Shown piece after piece: positions 17,171-26,780 of a stretch of DNA of 64,000 nucleotides. The DNA is taken from NCBI RefSeq assembly GCF_001578935.1, contig NZ_KQ969522.1, forward strand, positions 170,710 to 234,709, given 5' to 3'. The DNA comes from Streptococcus oralis. GTDB taxonomy: Bacteria; Bacillota; Bacilli; Lactobacillales; Streptococcaceae. How positions within the stretch are numbered: position 1 is the first letter of the stretch; the number at the start of each line of letters is the position of its first letter. The notes beneath the pieces are model-generated. The model made no database searches, was not told the origin of the DNA, and was given only the letters and a program-made list of their open reading frames with translations. A program made the position numbers and the translations under genes.

Positions 17171-18970
17171 TTAGGCCACGAATAACTCTTTTAGCTGCGG
17201 AGTCAAATCGCTGGCATATAGAAGCAAGCCATCGATATCTGTCCCTTTTCGAGTATATTCGTACCAGTTTTCTTTGTCTTCAGGGGAACTTGCAATCTCA
17301 TCTTTTCGAGGATGATCATAGACACTTGCTTTTTTATCTCTGAAGACATTTTGTTTAGAAATAAAGACCAATCCTTCTTCTACCCCAATTCTTGCGACTT
17401 CATCTGGAGTTAGAAGAGGACGACCCTGAATTTGTTTGTTTTCACTTGATGATCCGTTCCGATAACTATGCGATTTTGAAGTGGATCGAGTGCGTATCGT
17501 CTGCTTACCTGACCTTGTAGAATAGTATTCCATCGTATCCTTGTCATTGGTTCCTAAAAATAGGTGAGTAGCACAGTTATTAAAGATTGTCTTCCAATCG
17601 CTTTTATATAGTGATTCTAGCTGATTGACAGCTTGAATGATAATCTTAATAGACATCTCACGACTACGAATAGAAGAGAGAACCTGGGCGAAGTTTGGAA
17701 TACGGCCAATTTGTGCAAACTCATCGAAGATAAACTGAATGTGGCGAAGATTTTTTCTGCCGTAGCCAGGTACTTTCCCTTGCAGGATATCATCAGCCTT
17801 ATGTGTGAGCACCTCAAAACCAATCGCAAACAAGATTGAGGAAAGAAAATTAAAGGCGTTATTGGTTTCAGGAATCGCAATAAAAACAGCTGTCTTTTTC
17901 GTATTCCAGGTATCCATTTCCATAGTATCTTCACTGATCAAGTTTCGTACATCTTCATGGTCAAAGATAGAATAGCGAGAAGACAAAATCGCTACCACAC
18001 TGTTTCTTGTCTCACCTCTGAAGTTTTGGAATAATTTCCACTGTTTATAAGCATAGTTGTTAGGTTGATGTTCGTTCAGTTCTTCAAACATCTGCTCGAC
18101 AGGGCTTGGGACATCTGGATCCTCTCGGTACATATTTCTTAATAGATCCGCAACGTGACCTAGGTTTGGCATATATAACTGGACTCCTGTTTCAGGATCC
18201 TTAGAGTCAAAATAGAGATAACCAATCAATGCACGTTGCAGCATCAACTCTGCTTGAACCCAGAAGTCTTCTCCAGTATGCTCACTCTTCTTCGTTCCCT
18301 CAGTAATCGCTTCAGAGATACGATCAATATCTAGCTCGGATTTCATGTAATGAAAAGGATTAAACCGATCTGAATTCTTGAGACGAATCAAATCAAAGAT
18401 TTTAACAGCATAGCCAGCTTTCTCAAGCATCTTCCCAACTTCATGTACCAGGTTTCCTTTAGGATCCGTCACAACAAAGTTTGAGTTCATCTGCATTAAA
18501 TTTGGCAATACAAACGTAAAGGTTTTACCGTCTCCTGGAAGACCAATGACAATCACATTTTTATTGAGTTGCACATTGTAGGCTAAGCGAAAGTTAAATA
18601 GTCCCATTTTGACCTGTTTTGAAAAAATCATATTCTTCTCAAAATCAACGTCTTCAAACCGTCTCATTTCCTTCAAAGTCGCAAAACGAGCACTACCTTG
18701 TTCTTCTCCCTGACGATATAAATTCTTATCCATAGAAGCATAGACAAGCATAGGGAGACCAAATCCAATCAACCCTGCATATAAGGCTCCTGAATCAAAG
18801 AAAACACCAAAAGAGAAGCGTTCCCAGTGTTCTAGCAACCAACGAAGTCGCAACATTCCCATGAAAGGTACTGCTGCAGTCGAAAGTTGGTAGTAATGGT
18901 AAAAGGACTGGAAAATAACAAATGAAAATAGCCCCACCACCAGGTAGGGCCATATAGGTTTTCTAATCAT
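17171..18970 (-). CDS. VirD4/TraG-family type IV coupling protein (PcfC-like)
   Basis: This 599-aa protein is the ATPase that carries the relaxase-DNA complex to the channel. Two N-terminal membrane segments are seen near residues 8-27 and 62-80. Walker A GLPGDGKT is at residues 143-150 and Walker B lies in HIQFIFDEFAQIG near 415-427, followed by the conserved RSREMSIKIIIQAVNQLE region. Length and layout match PcfC of pCF10. The ATG at 18970 overlaps the stop of the PcfB-like gene by four bases, as expected for partners made together. Confidence 0.95.
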   Translation of the reverse strand: MIRKPIWPYLVVGLFSFVIFQSFYHYYQLSTAAVPFMGMLRLRWLLEHWERFSFGVFFDSGALYAGLIGFGLPMLVYASMDKNLYRQGEEQGSARFATLKEMRRFEDVDFEKNMIFSKQVKMGLFNFRLAYNVQLNKNVIVIGLPGDGKTFTFVLPNLMQMNSNFVVTDPKGNLVHEVGKMLEKAGYAVKIFDLIRLKNSDRFNPFHYMKSELDIDRISEAITEGTKKSEHTGEDFWVQAELMLQRALIGYLYFDSKDPETGVQLYMPNLGHVADLLRNMYREDPDVPSPVEQMFEELNEHQPNNYAYKQWKLFQNFRGETRNSVVAILSSRYSIFDHEDVRNLISEDTMEMDTWNTKKTAVFIAIPETNNAFNFLSSILFAIGFEVLTHKADDILQGKVPGYGRKNLRHIQFIFDEFAQIGRIPNFAQVLSSIRSREMSIKIIIQAVNQLESLYKSDWKTIFNNCATHLFLGTNDKDTMEYYSTRSGKQTIRTRSTSKSHSYRNGSSSENKQIQGRPLLTPDEVARIGVEEGLVFISKQNVFRDKKASVYDHPRKDEIASSPEDKENWYEYTRKGTDIDGLLLYASDLTPQLKELFVA

Positions 18971-19485
18971 CGTGTCTTCTCCTTCCCAATCTCCTTCGTA
19001 ACAACTGGCATCATTCCTTTATAGACCTTATTTGTCTTATAGTAATTGATTTTATCTTCAGGAGTCATTTCATGTGGTTTCTTCAGCACCTTTTTCGCAA
19101 AGTCTTCCAATTTTTCTGGACTTTTCGTGATGTCTGCCAACATATCTTTGAGAGCCTTTTCTACCAGGGGACGATTTTTTGTTTCAAAGAAGAGATAGGT
19201 TGTATCATCTTTTTGATGATAGGTAAAACCTACCTTATACTCCTCCAGGTAATGCTTCAACTTAGCCAAGTGAACTTCACTATTTAATAACTTCTCGACA
19301 TCTTTTTTTGATTTTGTGGCCATAAAGTCATTAAAACGTGTCTCCCCTTCAAAAGTTCGATTTGCCGCCTTATGTTGTTTCTTGTCATAATGGGCTTTTG
19401 CGAGGGCATACAGAGCTTGTATCGTCATCTCCAGGGTAACTTTTCCTTTTAAAGCCAGAGAATGACTGACTTTTTCTTGATCCAT
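18967..19485 (-). CDS. PcfB/DUF3801-like coupling protein partner
   Basis: This 172-aa soluble protein resembles the DUF3801/PcfB family that lies in front of VirD4 genes in Gram-positive conjugation modules. Characteristic are the N-terminal ALKGKVTLEMTIQALYALAKA and the central FNDFMATKSKKDVEKL, followed by a beta hairpin region (VGFTYHQKDDTTYLFFETK). In pCF10, PcfB acts with PcfC as an adaptor for relaxosome docking. The four-base overlap with the coupling protein gene supports a shared role. The assignment rests on pattern and gene order. Confidence 0.8.
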   Translation of the reverse strand: MDQEKVSHSLALKGKVTLEMTIQALYALAKAHYDKKQHKAANRTFEGETRFNDFMATKSKKDVEKLLNSEVHLAKLKHYLEEYKVGFTYHQKDDTTYLFFETKNRPLVEKALKDMLADITKSPEKLEDFAKKVLKKPHEMTPEDKINYYKTNKVYKGMMPVVTKEIGKEKTR

Positions 19486-19497
19486 GTAAGACCTCCT

Positions 19498-20337
19498 TTA
19501 TTTTGGATAATTGGATAGTTCTGGCTTGGCAATAACCTGGAATCCGTAAGGCGCTGAAGGTTCTTCCTTCACAGTAACTACCAAACGTTTCTGACTTCTG
19601 TTCTCACCGTCTTTCACGGCTACTACATAGGTTAGCTGATAAGTTGCTTCATCAACAATCAAGCTAGATTCCAAAATCACAGACTGCAGTTGACCTGCTT
19701 GTCTATCTATCGTTAATTGAGGAGCTACGAAATCAGCCATTTTCCCTTTATCAGAGTAATAGGCTGGCAAAAAGTAACGTGAAAAGGCATCTAGTTCCCC
19801 TGTTTTTGACTGAATGGTTTTTAGATTTGAAAGTTCCTTTGATACGGCCGAGAGTTGCTTTTCTTGATGGTAAACTAGCGTAAGTGATAAGCCAGCAAGT
19901 GTCAGACTTCCTACTAGACCCAATAACACCAAAACTCTTCCTAAATACACCCAAAAAGAGCGTTTAGAAGAGTTTCGAGGTTTGGGAGTTTCATGTTTCA
20001 AGGAAGAAGCTTCAGCTTTTTCTTCAGGAGTCTTCTCTTGATGTTTTGTTTTTGGCTGGCGCTTAAAGAAAGAGGTTTTTGCTTCTTTTGGTGCAGCTTC
20101 CTTGTTATTCACCATACCAGGCTTCAGGAAGAGGCCATCTGCGATCCCTTCAAACGGCAAATAGACATCTTCTTGGTACACCACTACATTCTTTTTATCC
20201 AGTTCCTCTACCAATAAAACGGCTTCTGCATCCTGGTGTTTAACCTTAGCATTTTCTCGCTCCAGCGCTTGATACACAAGGTCCCGATTTTTATACGTTG
20301 TGGTCGTGTTTTGTGTCAGATTGGTTAAACGGTACAT
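19498..20337 (-). CDS. Membrane-anchored VirB8/TcpC-like conjugation protein
   Basis: This 279-aa protein has an N-terminal cytoplasmic domain of about 125 residues, a single membrane segment near 132-155 (VYLGRVLVLLGLVGSLTLAG), a short coiled coil, and an outside domain of about 110 residues with the alpha/beta pattern of NTF2-like VirB8/TcpC proteins (FSRYFLPAYYSDKG; LTYVVAVKDGENRSQKRLVV). Such proteins form the periplasm-equivalent scaffold of the T4SS. A second VirB8-like protein is encoded two genes upstream, so the channel may use two different subunits. GGAG precedes the ATG; the start overlaps the 90-aa gene by 47 bases. Confidence 0.75.
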   Translation of the reverse strand: MYRLTNLTQNTTTTYKNRDLVYQALERENAKVKHQDAEAVLLVEELDKKNVVVYQEDVYLPFEGIADGLFLKPGMVNNKEAAPKEAKTSFFKRQPKTKHQEKTPEEKAEASSLKHETPKPRNSSKRSFWVYLGRVLVLLGLVGSLTLAGLSLTLVYHQEKQLSAVSKELSNLKTIQSKTGELDAFSRYFLPAYYSDKGKMADFVAPQLTIDRQAGQLQSVILESSLIVDEATYQLTYVVAVKDGENRSQKRLVVTVKEEPSAPYGFQVIAKPELSNYPK

Positions 20338-20563
20338 GTTTTTCAGCTCCTTTCAATTTTCCTTCAGCAAGAGCAGCTTCAATATCAGCCCAGGTTAAAT
20401 TATGTTTGGCCAAGTAGCTTGAGCGTTCCTCATGTTTGGCCAGAATGATTTGAGTTTCTAGCTCCTTCAGTCTTTCTTCTTCCTTCTTGGCCTTGGACAG
20501 ATAGTCAGCTAAGCGGTTTTCCGCTTTCTGTTTTTGTTTTTCCAAAGTTTCTAATTTTGTCAT
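20291..20563 (-). CDS. Small coiled-coil protein (DUF3847-like)
   Basis: This 90-aa protein has a charged coiled coil over residues 3-48 (KLETLEKQKQKAENRLADYL and onward), then a short helix LTWADIEAALAEGK and a His-rich tail. Similar short coiled-coil proteins, often grouped as DUF3847, occur in streptococcal conjugative modules. It overlaps the upstream VirB8-like gene by four bases and the downstream gene by 47. Its function is unknown; a structural or assembly role is possible. Confidence 0.7.
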   Translation of the reverse strand: MTKLETLEKQKQKAENRLADYLSKAKKEEERLKELETQIILAKHEERSSYLAKHNLTWADIEAALAEGKLKGAEKHVPFNQSDTKHDHNV

Positions 20564-21198
20564 TGTTCCTTTTTCCCTTCTGTTGTTTGATTGGTATTTG
20601 GTTTGTTTAACGATGGAATACTCGCCTTTTCACTTGCGCTTAGGCTGTCCACAATCAAAATAGGATCAATATGATTGACCAGGTATTTCCCATCTTGCTT
20701 GCTGAAGCGGATCCGTATGGTTCTTGAAGACCCTACGTTTGTTTGGGCGTTTGTATAATCGTACTTCTTCTGTAACTGTGTCTGAGTGTATCTCACTTGA
20801 GCTAGGACAACATTATTTTCTTGATCGATGTAAATGGTAGAAGACTTCAGCTGCGTGTCCACTACATAGCCCTTATAGGTTTGTACCGATGGTTCTTCCT
20901 CAGAATTCACCTCCTGATTGTAGGCAGCTTCTGTCATATAGGGCAAATAGCGATTTCTATTTTCTCCAAGATCTTGCTTATTGAAGTAAGCCGTCAAAAA
21001 TTCCTTCACATATTCTTGAGTTAGTTCGCTTCCCTCTGCTTTGGTTTCTTGTTGCGTAGTTTCAGCTTCCTGTTTAGCTTTATTTTGCGCTGAGGTTGCT
21101 GCTCCAATCCAGAATACGAATCCTAGAACTAGCACAACTCCTATGAGGATTGCTCCTATTTTAAGGAGTTTCAATTTCTCCATATCTATCATTTTCAT
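20560..21198 (-). CDS. VirB8-like T4SS subunit (PrgL-like)
   Basis: This 212-aa protein has one N-terminal membrane segment (residues about 11-31, LKIGAILIGVVLVLGFVFWI), a Gln/Glu-rich linker, and an extracytoplasmic domain with an NTF2-like pattern (EYVKEFLTAYFNKQDLGENRNRY in outline; TIRIRFSKQDGKYLVNHIDP). In pCF10 the VirB8 homologue PrgL is encoded next to PrgK, as here. It probably forms the core scaffold of the mating channel. The ATG at 21198 follows AGAAGG. Confidence 0.8.
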   Translation of the reverse strand: MKMIDMEKLKLLKIGAILIGVVLVLGFVFWIGAATSAQNKAKQEAETTQQETKAEGSELTQEYVKEFLTAYFNKQDLGENRNRYLPYMTEAAYNQEVNSEEEPSVQTYKGYVVDTQLKSSTIYIDQENNVVLAQVRYTQTQLQKKYDYTNAQTNVGSSRTIRIRFSKQDGKYLVNHIDPILIVDSLSASEKASIPSLNKPNTNQTTEGKKEQ

Positions 21199-21217
21199 GA
21201 TTTACCTTCTTTCTTTT

Positions 21218-23854
21218 TTAATTCGGTGTCGCAAATGTATAATAGTAAGCTGGATAAAGTACCGAAAAATGAACCTTATCCTGTACCCCTTGGATATTAC
21301 ATTCTGAGACAAGGAAGGAACCATCCGCATTGACGGCCTCTACGATAGCAACGTGCCCGTAAATACTTGGTGTCCCAGCAAAGCCACCTTGAACCGAGAC
21401 AACTGCCCCTTTCGTTGGCGACGTGCTATATTTCCATCCTTTTGCGACTAGGCTCATCACCCAATCCTGACCATTACCAAGATAACCATAGGCTCCAGAT
21501 AAGTCTGTAATGGTTCCTAGCTCGACTAAACGATTATAGGCATACCAAGTGCATTGACCAACTGGGTAGCCACTTCCTGCTTGTGTAGTCATAGAAGCCT
21601 GTGTAGGAGGGTGTTCCACTTTTGACTGATACTCTGCAGGGAAATTCCAGGAAGATGCTAACGCTCCACCTCCTCGAACTTGTTGTGTGAGAAAGGCATG
21701 GATCTGTTTAGCATTATTCTGGCGCTCTAAGACCTTATCTCCGGAGTTCCCTTCCCAGTTAACCAGGAACCGCTCTGTAAGTGTCTCCACGTCTTCTGTG
21801 CTAGTTAGAATCGATGTCAATTCAGTGATATAGTAAGGAGTATCCCCCTCCAACATAAAATCTAACTGCAGTTCTAAATCGTACCACTTTTTATCTTTTG
21901 ATTTTGCATAATTCAATAATAGAGTATGCCTAGTAGAACCATCTGCTGTATCTGTCCACTGACCTAATCCTAAACCTCGATGAAGAATATTTGGATACCC
22001 ACCATCATAGATAGCAGGTCCTCCTATAGCTAACCAGGACTCATCATCCCAGGAAGAAGAATCAGCCCCTACTGGCGGACTAAGATAATCTCCTTCAGCA
22101 CGTTTAGGATTGATATTACTTTCAGTTGCAAAGTTTCCAAGCATGGCTGCCAAACCATTATCTGTCAGCCCTGGTACCTTTTGCTTCAAGTAGTCTTTTA
22201 TCGCTCTTGATTTTTGTCCTAAATCACCATCAAGTGTAGTAATGACTGAGGTCGTCTGATTGTACGTGACAGATTGAAAGTAAAAGCCTGGATTGACTGA
22301 TGTCCACTTTTCTTTCTTATCCTTTGTCTCTTTTTTCTCCAGTTTTTGATACTGAATGACCTGGTAACCATTTGCCGTTACCTTCCCAACCTCGTCTCCA
22401 GCTTTGACCTGATCTCCGTCAGAAACACGGATATTTCCTACCTCTTCATAAGTAAAGATGGCTTTATCTGTTTTGATGGATACAGTAGTATCATCTGTCA
22501 CACTGACTTGACCGTCAATAGGAGCTCTTAGAGCTTGTCCTGTTGAAGCTTTTAGTTGTGTTTTCTCATAGATTTCACTCTTAGAGGTATAACCAAACCG
22601 CTTCAGGATAACTAAAGGGGCCTGATAAGAAGGGTCGTCCTCCTGGTAAAAGGGATTAGCTAGTTCTTGATAAGAGGGGTATCGACCAACTTCTTTAGTC
22701 AAATCCTCTAGCTCTTTATACTCTTCTAACTCGCTATCACTCAACTTAGTCCACTTGAGATCTGACGAGGGGCCATATAAGTCAGCCATCTTTTTCAAGT
22801 TGTGAGGGTCATCATTCAAATGATTCCAAAGATCATTCAAGGCATCCGAATAGTGATTGAAACCTAATATCCCAGCCCATTCACCACCAGTCCCCTCATT
22901 CCAGTTACTTTCTGGTTTCCACTCACTACCGTAGCGAAAGTTCATGAAAAAGATCATGTCATCGATGTTTGTCCAATAGTCTACCTTATCATTTGACTTC
23001 TCTCGATCTCGTTTACTAATTTGAAGCCATGACTTGTTCAGGTCAAATTCATTTTGTTGGACAGGACCACTGCCTCCAAACATGGCCATAAATGCCCCAA
23101 ATACTGCAAAGATGAGGAACATTAAGAAATAGGACTTGACAGCTAAAGGATTGGATAAGATGGAACGCAGGGGCTTTGTCGCAACCTTCAAAACCTTTCC
23201 TGTCCCTCTTGACACCTTCCCAAACTTTGAACCTGCAAGTCGCTTTCTGGCCTGTTTCATCTTTTTGCTGAGCTTTCCTTCCCAGGAGAACTCTTTTGGT
23301 GTTCGAGTATATCCTCGCCCTCTGATGAAATTATAGCTTCTATTGAGCTGTCCATAGCTGCGCTTGATTGAATACTTGGATAATTTTCCTACAGCATTTA
23401 ACGCTCTTTTAGAGGCGTTTACCTGATACTTAAATTGACGAATGTTTTGCCTCGCCTGAACCCAATCTCCAAGAATCTCATTATCTCTGACTGTCTTCTC
23501 AACGTCGTGTCTCGCTTTCATTCGAGCACTTTGTTTAGCACGTTTCTTTAGGCGGTTAGGGATATAACTGTCATCAGCTTTTTTAGCTCGTTTATAGAGC
23601 GTTGTTGCAATTTGTTTTTCCAACTTTGCTCGATCACGTTGTTGCTTAAAGAAAAGACCTCTAGCTGTTGCTTGAGGTCCTTTATGTAGTTTATAATCTT
23701 TGTTCGCTAAGCGATAATTCTTCTTAGCTTCTTTAAATGCAACTTTTGAGTCTAAACGTGCTTCTTTAGGCTTTTTTTCAGCATTGAGAGCTAATCCTTC
23801 TTTGATTCTTCGCTTGCGTTCCTGTTTTAATTGTTTGCGATTACTTTTAGACAA
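21218..23854 (-). CDS. PrgK-like T4SS wall hydrolase (lysozyme-like and CHAP domains)
   Basis: This 878-aa protein has a highly basic N-terminal 230 residues, a membrane segment near 243-262 (FLMFLIFAVFGAFMAMFGG), a degenerate M23/LytM-like beta domain near 470-530 (ALRAPIDGQVSV), a phage tail lysozyme-like domain near 565-720 (NGLAAMLGNFATESNINPKR; GLGLGQW), and a C-terminal CHAP domain with Cys768 (GQCTWYAY) and His834 (YGHVAIVEAV). This order matches PrgK of pCF10, which opens peptidoglycan for the channel. It lies between the VirB4 and VirB8 genes. The CHAP catalytic Cys and His are present, so that amidase/peptidase unit looks active; the M23-like part lacks visible zinc ligands. Confidence 0.92.
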   Translation of the reverse strand: MSKSNRKQLKQERKRRIKEGLALNAEKKPKEARLDSKVAFKEAKKNYRLANKDYKLHKGPQATARGLFFKQQRDRAKLEKQIATTLYKRAKKADDSYIPNRLKKRAKQSARMKARHDVEKTVRDNEILGDWVQARQNIRQFKYQVNASKRALNAVGKLSKYSIKRSYGQLNRSYNFIRGRGYTRTPKEFSWEGKLSKKMKQARKRLAGSKFGKVSRGTGKVLKVATKPLRSILSNPLAVKSYFLMFLIFAVFGAFMAMFGGSGPVQQNEFDLNKSWLQISKRDREKSNDKVDYWTNIDDMIFFMNFRYGSEWKPESNWNEGTGGEWAGILGFNHYSDALNDLWNHLNDDPHNLKKMADLYGPSSDLKWTKLSDSELEEYKELEDLTKEVGRYPSYQELANPFYQEDDPSYQAPLVILKRFGYTSKSEIYEKTQLKASTGQALRAPIDGQVSVTDDTTVSIKTDKAIFTYEEVGNIRVSDGDQVKAGDEVGKVTANGYQVIQYQKLEKKETKDKKEKWTSVNPGFYFQSVTYNQTTSVITTLDGDLGQKSRAIKDYLKQKVPGLTDNGLAAMLGNFATESNINPKRAEGDYLSPPVGADSSSWDDESWLAIGGPAIYDGGYPNILHRGLGLGQWTDTADGSTRHTLLLNYAKSKDKKWYDLELQLDFMLEGDTPYYITELTSILTSTEDVETLTERFLVNWEGNSGDKVLERQNNAKQIHAFLTQQVRGGGALASSWNFPAEYQSKVEHPPTQASMTTQAGSGYPVGQCTWYAYNRLVELGTITDLSGAYGYLGNGQDWVMSLVAKGWKYSTSPTKGAVVSVQGGFAGTPSIYGHVAIVEAVNADGSFLVSECNIQGVQDKVHFSVLYPAYYYTFATPN

Positions 23855-23880
23855 AAGAAATTACCTCTCTTTCTATTTTT

Positions 23881-26235
23881 TTAACCATCTGTCGCAACCA
23901 ATTGATACAGTTTGGTATCTTTAGGGATAGGATTTTCAAATGGTACAATCGTATCCCCAGCCACGATCAAACCAGTACCTTTTGCTTTTGGCCGCAAGAC
24001 AAATCGCTCCAGTGAAGGCGTAAGAGGGATAACCTGCTCCAGGGCATCTAGGTCTGTCCGCTTCAGCTTCAGGAGGGCTAGAAACTCACAGTTTGCGACT
24101 AGCTTTCTACCTTCCTCTGTAGATAAAACAGTCTCTGGGTTCTGGGTAATCCCTGTTGGAATAGCCCCGTACTTACGAATACGTGAGTATAGCTCTGTAA
24201 AGAAGGTTGCTTGCAGTTTATTTTTGAAGTATAGTTGCAACTCATCGAAGTACAACCATGTAATAGCTTTTCCTTGATTATTGACTACCTGATTCCAGAT
24301 GAAGTCCTGAATCACCAGGAGGGCAAATGGCTTCAATTTACCACTCAACTGCTTGAGATTGAAGATAATAAAGCGACTATTCATATTGACGTTTGTAGGA
24401 TGTGCGAAAATATCATTTGATCCAACCGTATAAGGTTCAGCCTTCAGCGCCAACTCCTTGGCCACATCTTCAGGTTGTCGTTCTAAAACGGATTGCCAAT
24501 CCTTAAATGTTGGTTTTTCAAATTCCTCATAGGTCTTTCTCGTTACACGGTCAATCATCGCAAATTCATCGTCTGATACCTCAGAGAATATATTTTCAAA
24601 CAAGGTTGATAAGAGGTTTGATTTTTGGCCAATCGGGTCACTATCTTCTGCCTGCAGTTTATCCTTATCAGGAAGATCCAACAAGTTAAAGTGATGTTGC
24701 GATCCAGGAGCGATTGTGATAATTTCTGCACCTAATTCTCGGCCAATACCAGTGTACTCATCTTCAGGATCGACGATAATAATATTATCTTCAGGGTAAC
24801 GTAGAGTTGTAGGAATTATCTCTCCACCTTTAGCAAGAACAGACTTTCCTGATCCTGAAGTCCCAAAGATACAACCTGAACCTGTGTTCAAGTCTTTCTT
24901 GCGGTCAACTGTGATAGCGTTCTTAGATAGCTGATTCTGGCCATAATAAATTGCACGTGGACTGTTAGATCGAAGATCTACGTTGGTAAATGGGACTTGT
25001 GTGGCCAAGTTACTGGTAGTCATATCTCTCATAAAACGGCGTTTTACGTTGATAAATGGAATCCCAATCGGTAGAATCGTATTCAAGGATTCTTCCTGGT
25101 ACAAGTAACACTTATCCAGTTCTACCGTATTCTTACGGACAGATCGTTGAACCTGCTCAGTGTAGATATTCAACTCCTCCAGACTGTCAGCCATGAAGAA
25201 AATCGTCATCACACCTGAAAACATTTTTTGGTCATTGTCCTGGAGTTCTTCAGTCCATTTCTCTGTTTCACGAGATGTCTCCACAGCCTTTCCACCAACA
25301 GCCAGGTCACTTCCATAACCTTCTTTTGCGGCAGCCTTCTGACTTTTGATCATTTCCCTACGTACACTTGACTTAACTGTCTTGATTTTCTTCAGGGCAT
25401 CTGCAGTATCATAGGGCTTCGCATGCAGACTGATAGCCAGTTCAATTCCTGTATCCAGGATATTCTTAATCAGTTTGTCATTCAAGAAGGTAGGATATTG
25501 TCTAACATACATCACCCTTGCGAAACAATCATCAATTTTCATATGATCTTTTTCAAACTTCAGATAGTTTGGAGCTACAAAGTCCCTGGTGGATAATCCA
25601 GAAATAGCGATGTCTTCATAGTTAAAATCAATAAAACCTTCTCGCCTCAAGATTTTTCGGAAGATAAGAAGACGATCTAATCCCTCTAACTCTTTAAAGG
25701 AGATTCCTAAGCCACTGTATTGACTTTCAATAACGCTGGCTGTATCATCAAGGATTCTTCTAGCTTGATGATCCTGGTCAGTTTGGGTAGTAATCGTCAG
25801 ATATTTTTCTACCTTGAAGGTGTTTTGTTCCTGAGAAAAACGATCATTGATCATCGCATTGTATTCTTTACGATAATCATCATATCCATCTCCAACTAAA
25901 TCATAGCGGATAGAAGATAAGCTATTGCTTTCTACCCTACGATTTAGGATCAATAGCTGCATATCATTGTCAATATCCAGCGAATTAAAAATATCAGCGC
26001 TTGTTTCAATGATATCAATTCGCTCATCATCTGTTGCAGTAATATAGCTTGTATCACCTAGGCGATAGGTCTTTGAAAATTGATCATTTGTAATTTTCAT
26101 GAGCCCATCAGGCATCAACCATTGATAATTAAGACTATTCTGTGTAGATGCCGTCATGGTACGTCTTAGACGTTTGGCCCGTTCCCGTTCTTCCTTAGAG
26201 AGTTTCGGGGTTTTCTTTCGGCCGAATAAATTCAT
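23881..26235 (-). CDS. VirB4/TraC-family T4SS ATPase (PrgJ-like)
   Basis: This protein of about 784 aa powers the mating channel. Walker A GTSGSGKS lies in CIFGTSGSGKSVLAKGG, about 460 residues from the start, and Walker B in ITWLYFDELQLYF. The C-terminal GITQNPETVL and VANCEFLALLKLK motifs are typical of VirB4. I prefer the ATG at 26235 because AAAGGA lies upstream of it; the earlier ATG at 26259 has no such site. Both starts lie inside the end of the PrgI gene, so translation is probably coupled. Confidence 0.93.
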   Translation of the reverse strand: MNLFGRKKTPKLSKEERERAKRLRRTMTASTQNSLNYQWLMPDGLMKITNDQFSKTYRLGDTSYITATDDERIDIIETSADIFNSLDIDNDMQLLILNRRVESNSLSSIRYDLVGDGYDDYRKEYNAMINDRFSQEQNTFKVEKYLTITTQTDQDHQARRILDDTASVIESQYSGLGISFKELEGLDRLLIFRKILRREGFIDFNYEDIAISGLSTRDFVAPNYLKFEKDHMKIDDCFARVMYVRQYPTFLNDKLIKNILDTGIELAISLHAKPYDTADALKKIKTVKSSVRREMIKSQKAAAKEGYGSDLAVGGKAVETSRETEKWTEELQDNDQKMFSGVMTIFFMADSLEELNIYTEQVQRSVRKNTVELDKCYLYQEESLNTILPIGIPFINVKRRFMRDMTTSNLATQVPFTNVDLRSNSPRAIYYGQNQLSKNAITVDRKKDLNTGSGCIFGTSGSGKSVLAKGGEIIPTTLRYPEDNIIIVDPEDEYTGIGRELGAEIITIAPGSQHHFNLLDLPDKDKLQAEDSDPIGQKSNLLSTLFENIFSEVSDDEFAMIDRVTRKTYEEFEKPTFKDWQSVLERQPEDVAKELALKAEPYTVGSNDIFAHPTNVNMNSRFIIFNLKQLSGKLKPFALLVIQDFIWNQVVNNQGKAITWLYFDELQLYFKNKLQATFFTELYSRIRKYGAIPTGITQNPETVLSTEEGRKLVANCEFLALLKLKRTDLDALEQVIPLTPSLERFVLRPKAKGTGLIVAGDTIVPFENPIPKDTKLYQLVATDG

Positions 26236-26542
26236 TTCTTGTATATTCCTTTCTGTCATAATCTGTCTGATAAGAGCGTTCCTGCTTAGTCAAAAGGAAA
26301 CGAACCTCATCTTTAATTTTTTCATCAATGTAACACCCGAAAATAACAAAAGGCGCTAATAATAAAATATCAACGCCATAAAGGATTATATCAGGTGCCT
26401 TCAGCCAATAGAGAATAGTAGTGACAACTACTGTCAATGCTATCCCAAATAGTAGCACTAACTGTCTCAGTGTCATATACCCTATAACTGGCCTTTCGTA
26501 GCTATCTAAAGCCTTTAAAAATTCACTACCTAAACGTGTCAT
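26195..26542 (-). CDS. PrgI family T4SS membrane protein
   Basis: This 115-aa protein has two membrane segments near residues 28-45 and 50-70, with a short N-terminal domain (SEFLKALDSYERPVIGYMTLRQL) and a charged C-terminus, matching the PrgI family encoded directly before VirB4 genes (VirB3 counterpart). It probably anchors VirB4 at the inner face of the channel. AAAGGA precedes the ATG at 26542, which overlaps the upstream gene by four bases. Confidence 0.88.
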   Translation of the reverse strand: MTRLGSEFLKALDSYERPVIGYMTLRQLVLLFGIALTVVVTTILYWLKAPDIILYGVDILLLAPFVIFGCYIDEKIKDEVRFLLTKQERSYQTDYDRKEYTRNEFIRPKENPETL

Positions 26543-26772
26543 TCTGTTCCTTTCTTCCAGTTATCTTTTCTACAGAAAATAAATTCACTTCCACACGCTA
26601 AAATAATACCACTTACGAGAGCCAGCCAATGTGGCTGTAAAGCCCTACGGCACAAGTAATAGAAAAAGAGAGCCCTAAGTAAAAACAGTAGCCCCCAGAC
26701 TACTGTTTTTAAAACAACTCTCCAAATATTTCCTAGCACTTGCTGATTTTTCTGTGAGTGCTTTTTAACCAT
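26539..26772 (-). CDS. Small two-segment membrane protein of the T4SS
   Basis: This 77-aa protein has a basic N-terminus (MVKKHSQKNQQ) and two membrane segments, near 20-40 (VLKTVVWGLLFLLRALFFYY) and 48-65. It lies between the VirB6-like and PrgI genes, overlapping the latter by four bases. In pCF10 small membrane proteins occupy this place. No catalytic motif is seen and the exact role is unknown. AGGAGGAG precedes the ATG. Confidence 0.75.
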   Translation of the reverse strand: MVKKHSQKNQQVLGNIWRVVLKTVVWGLLFLLRALFFYYLCRRALQPHWLALVSGIILACGSEFIFCRKDNWKKGTE

Positions 26773-26780
26773 TTCTCCTC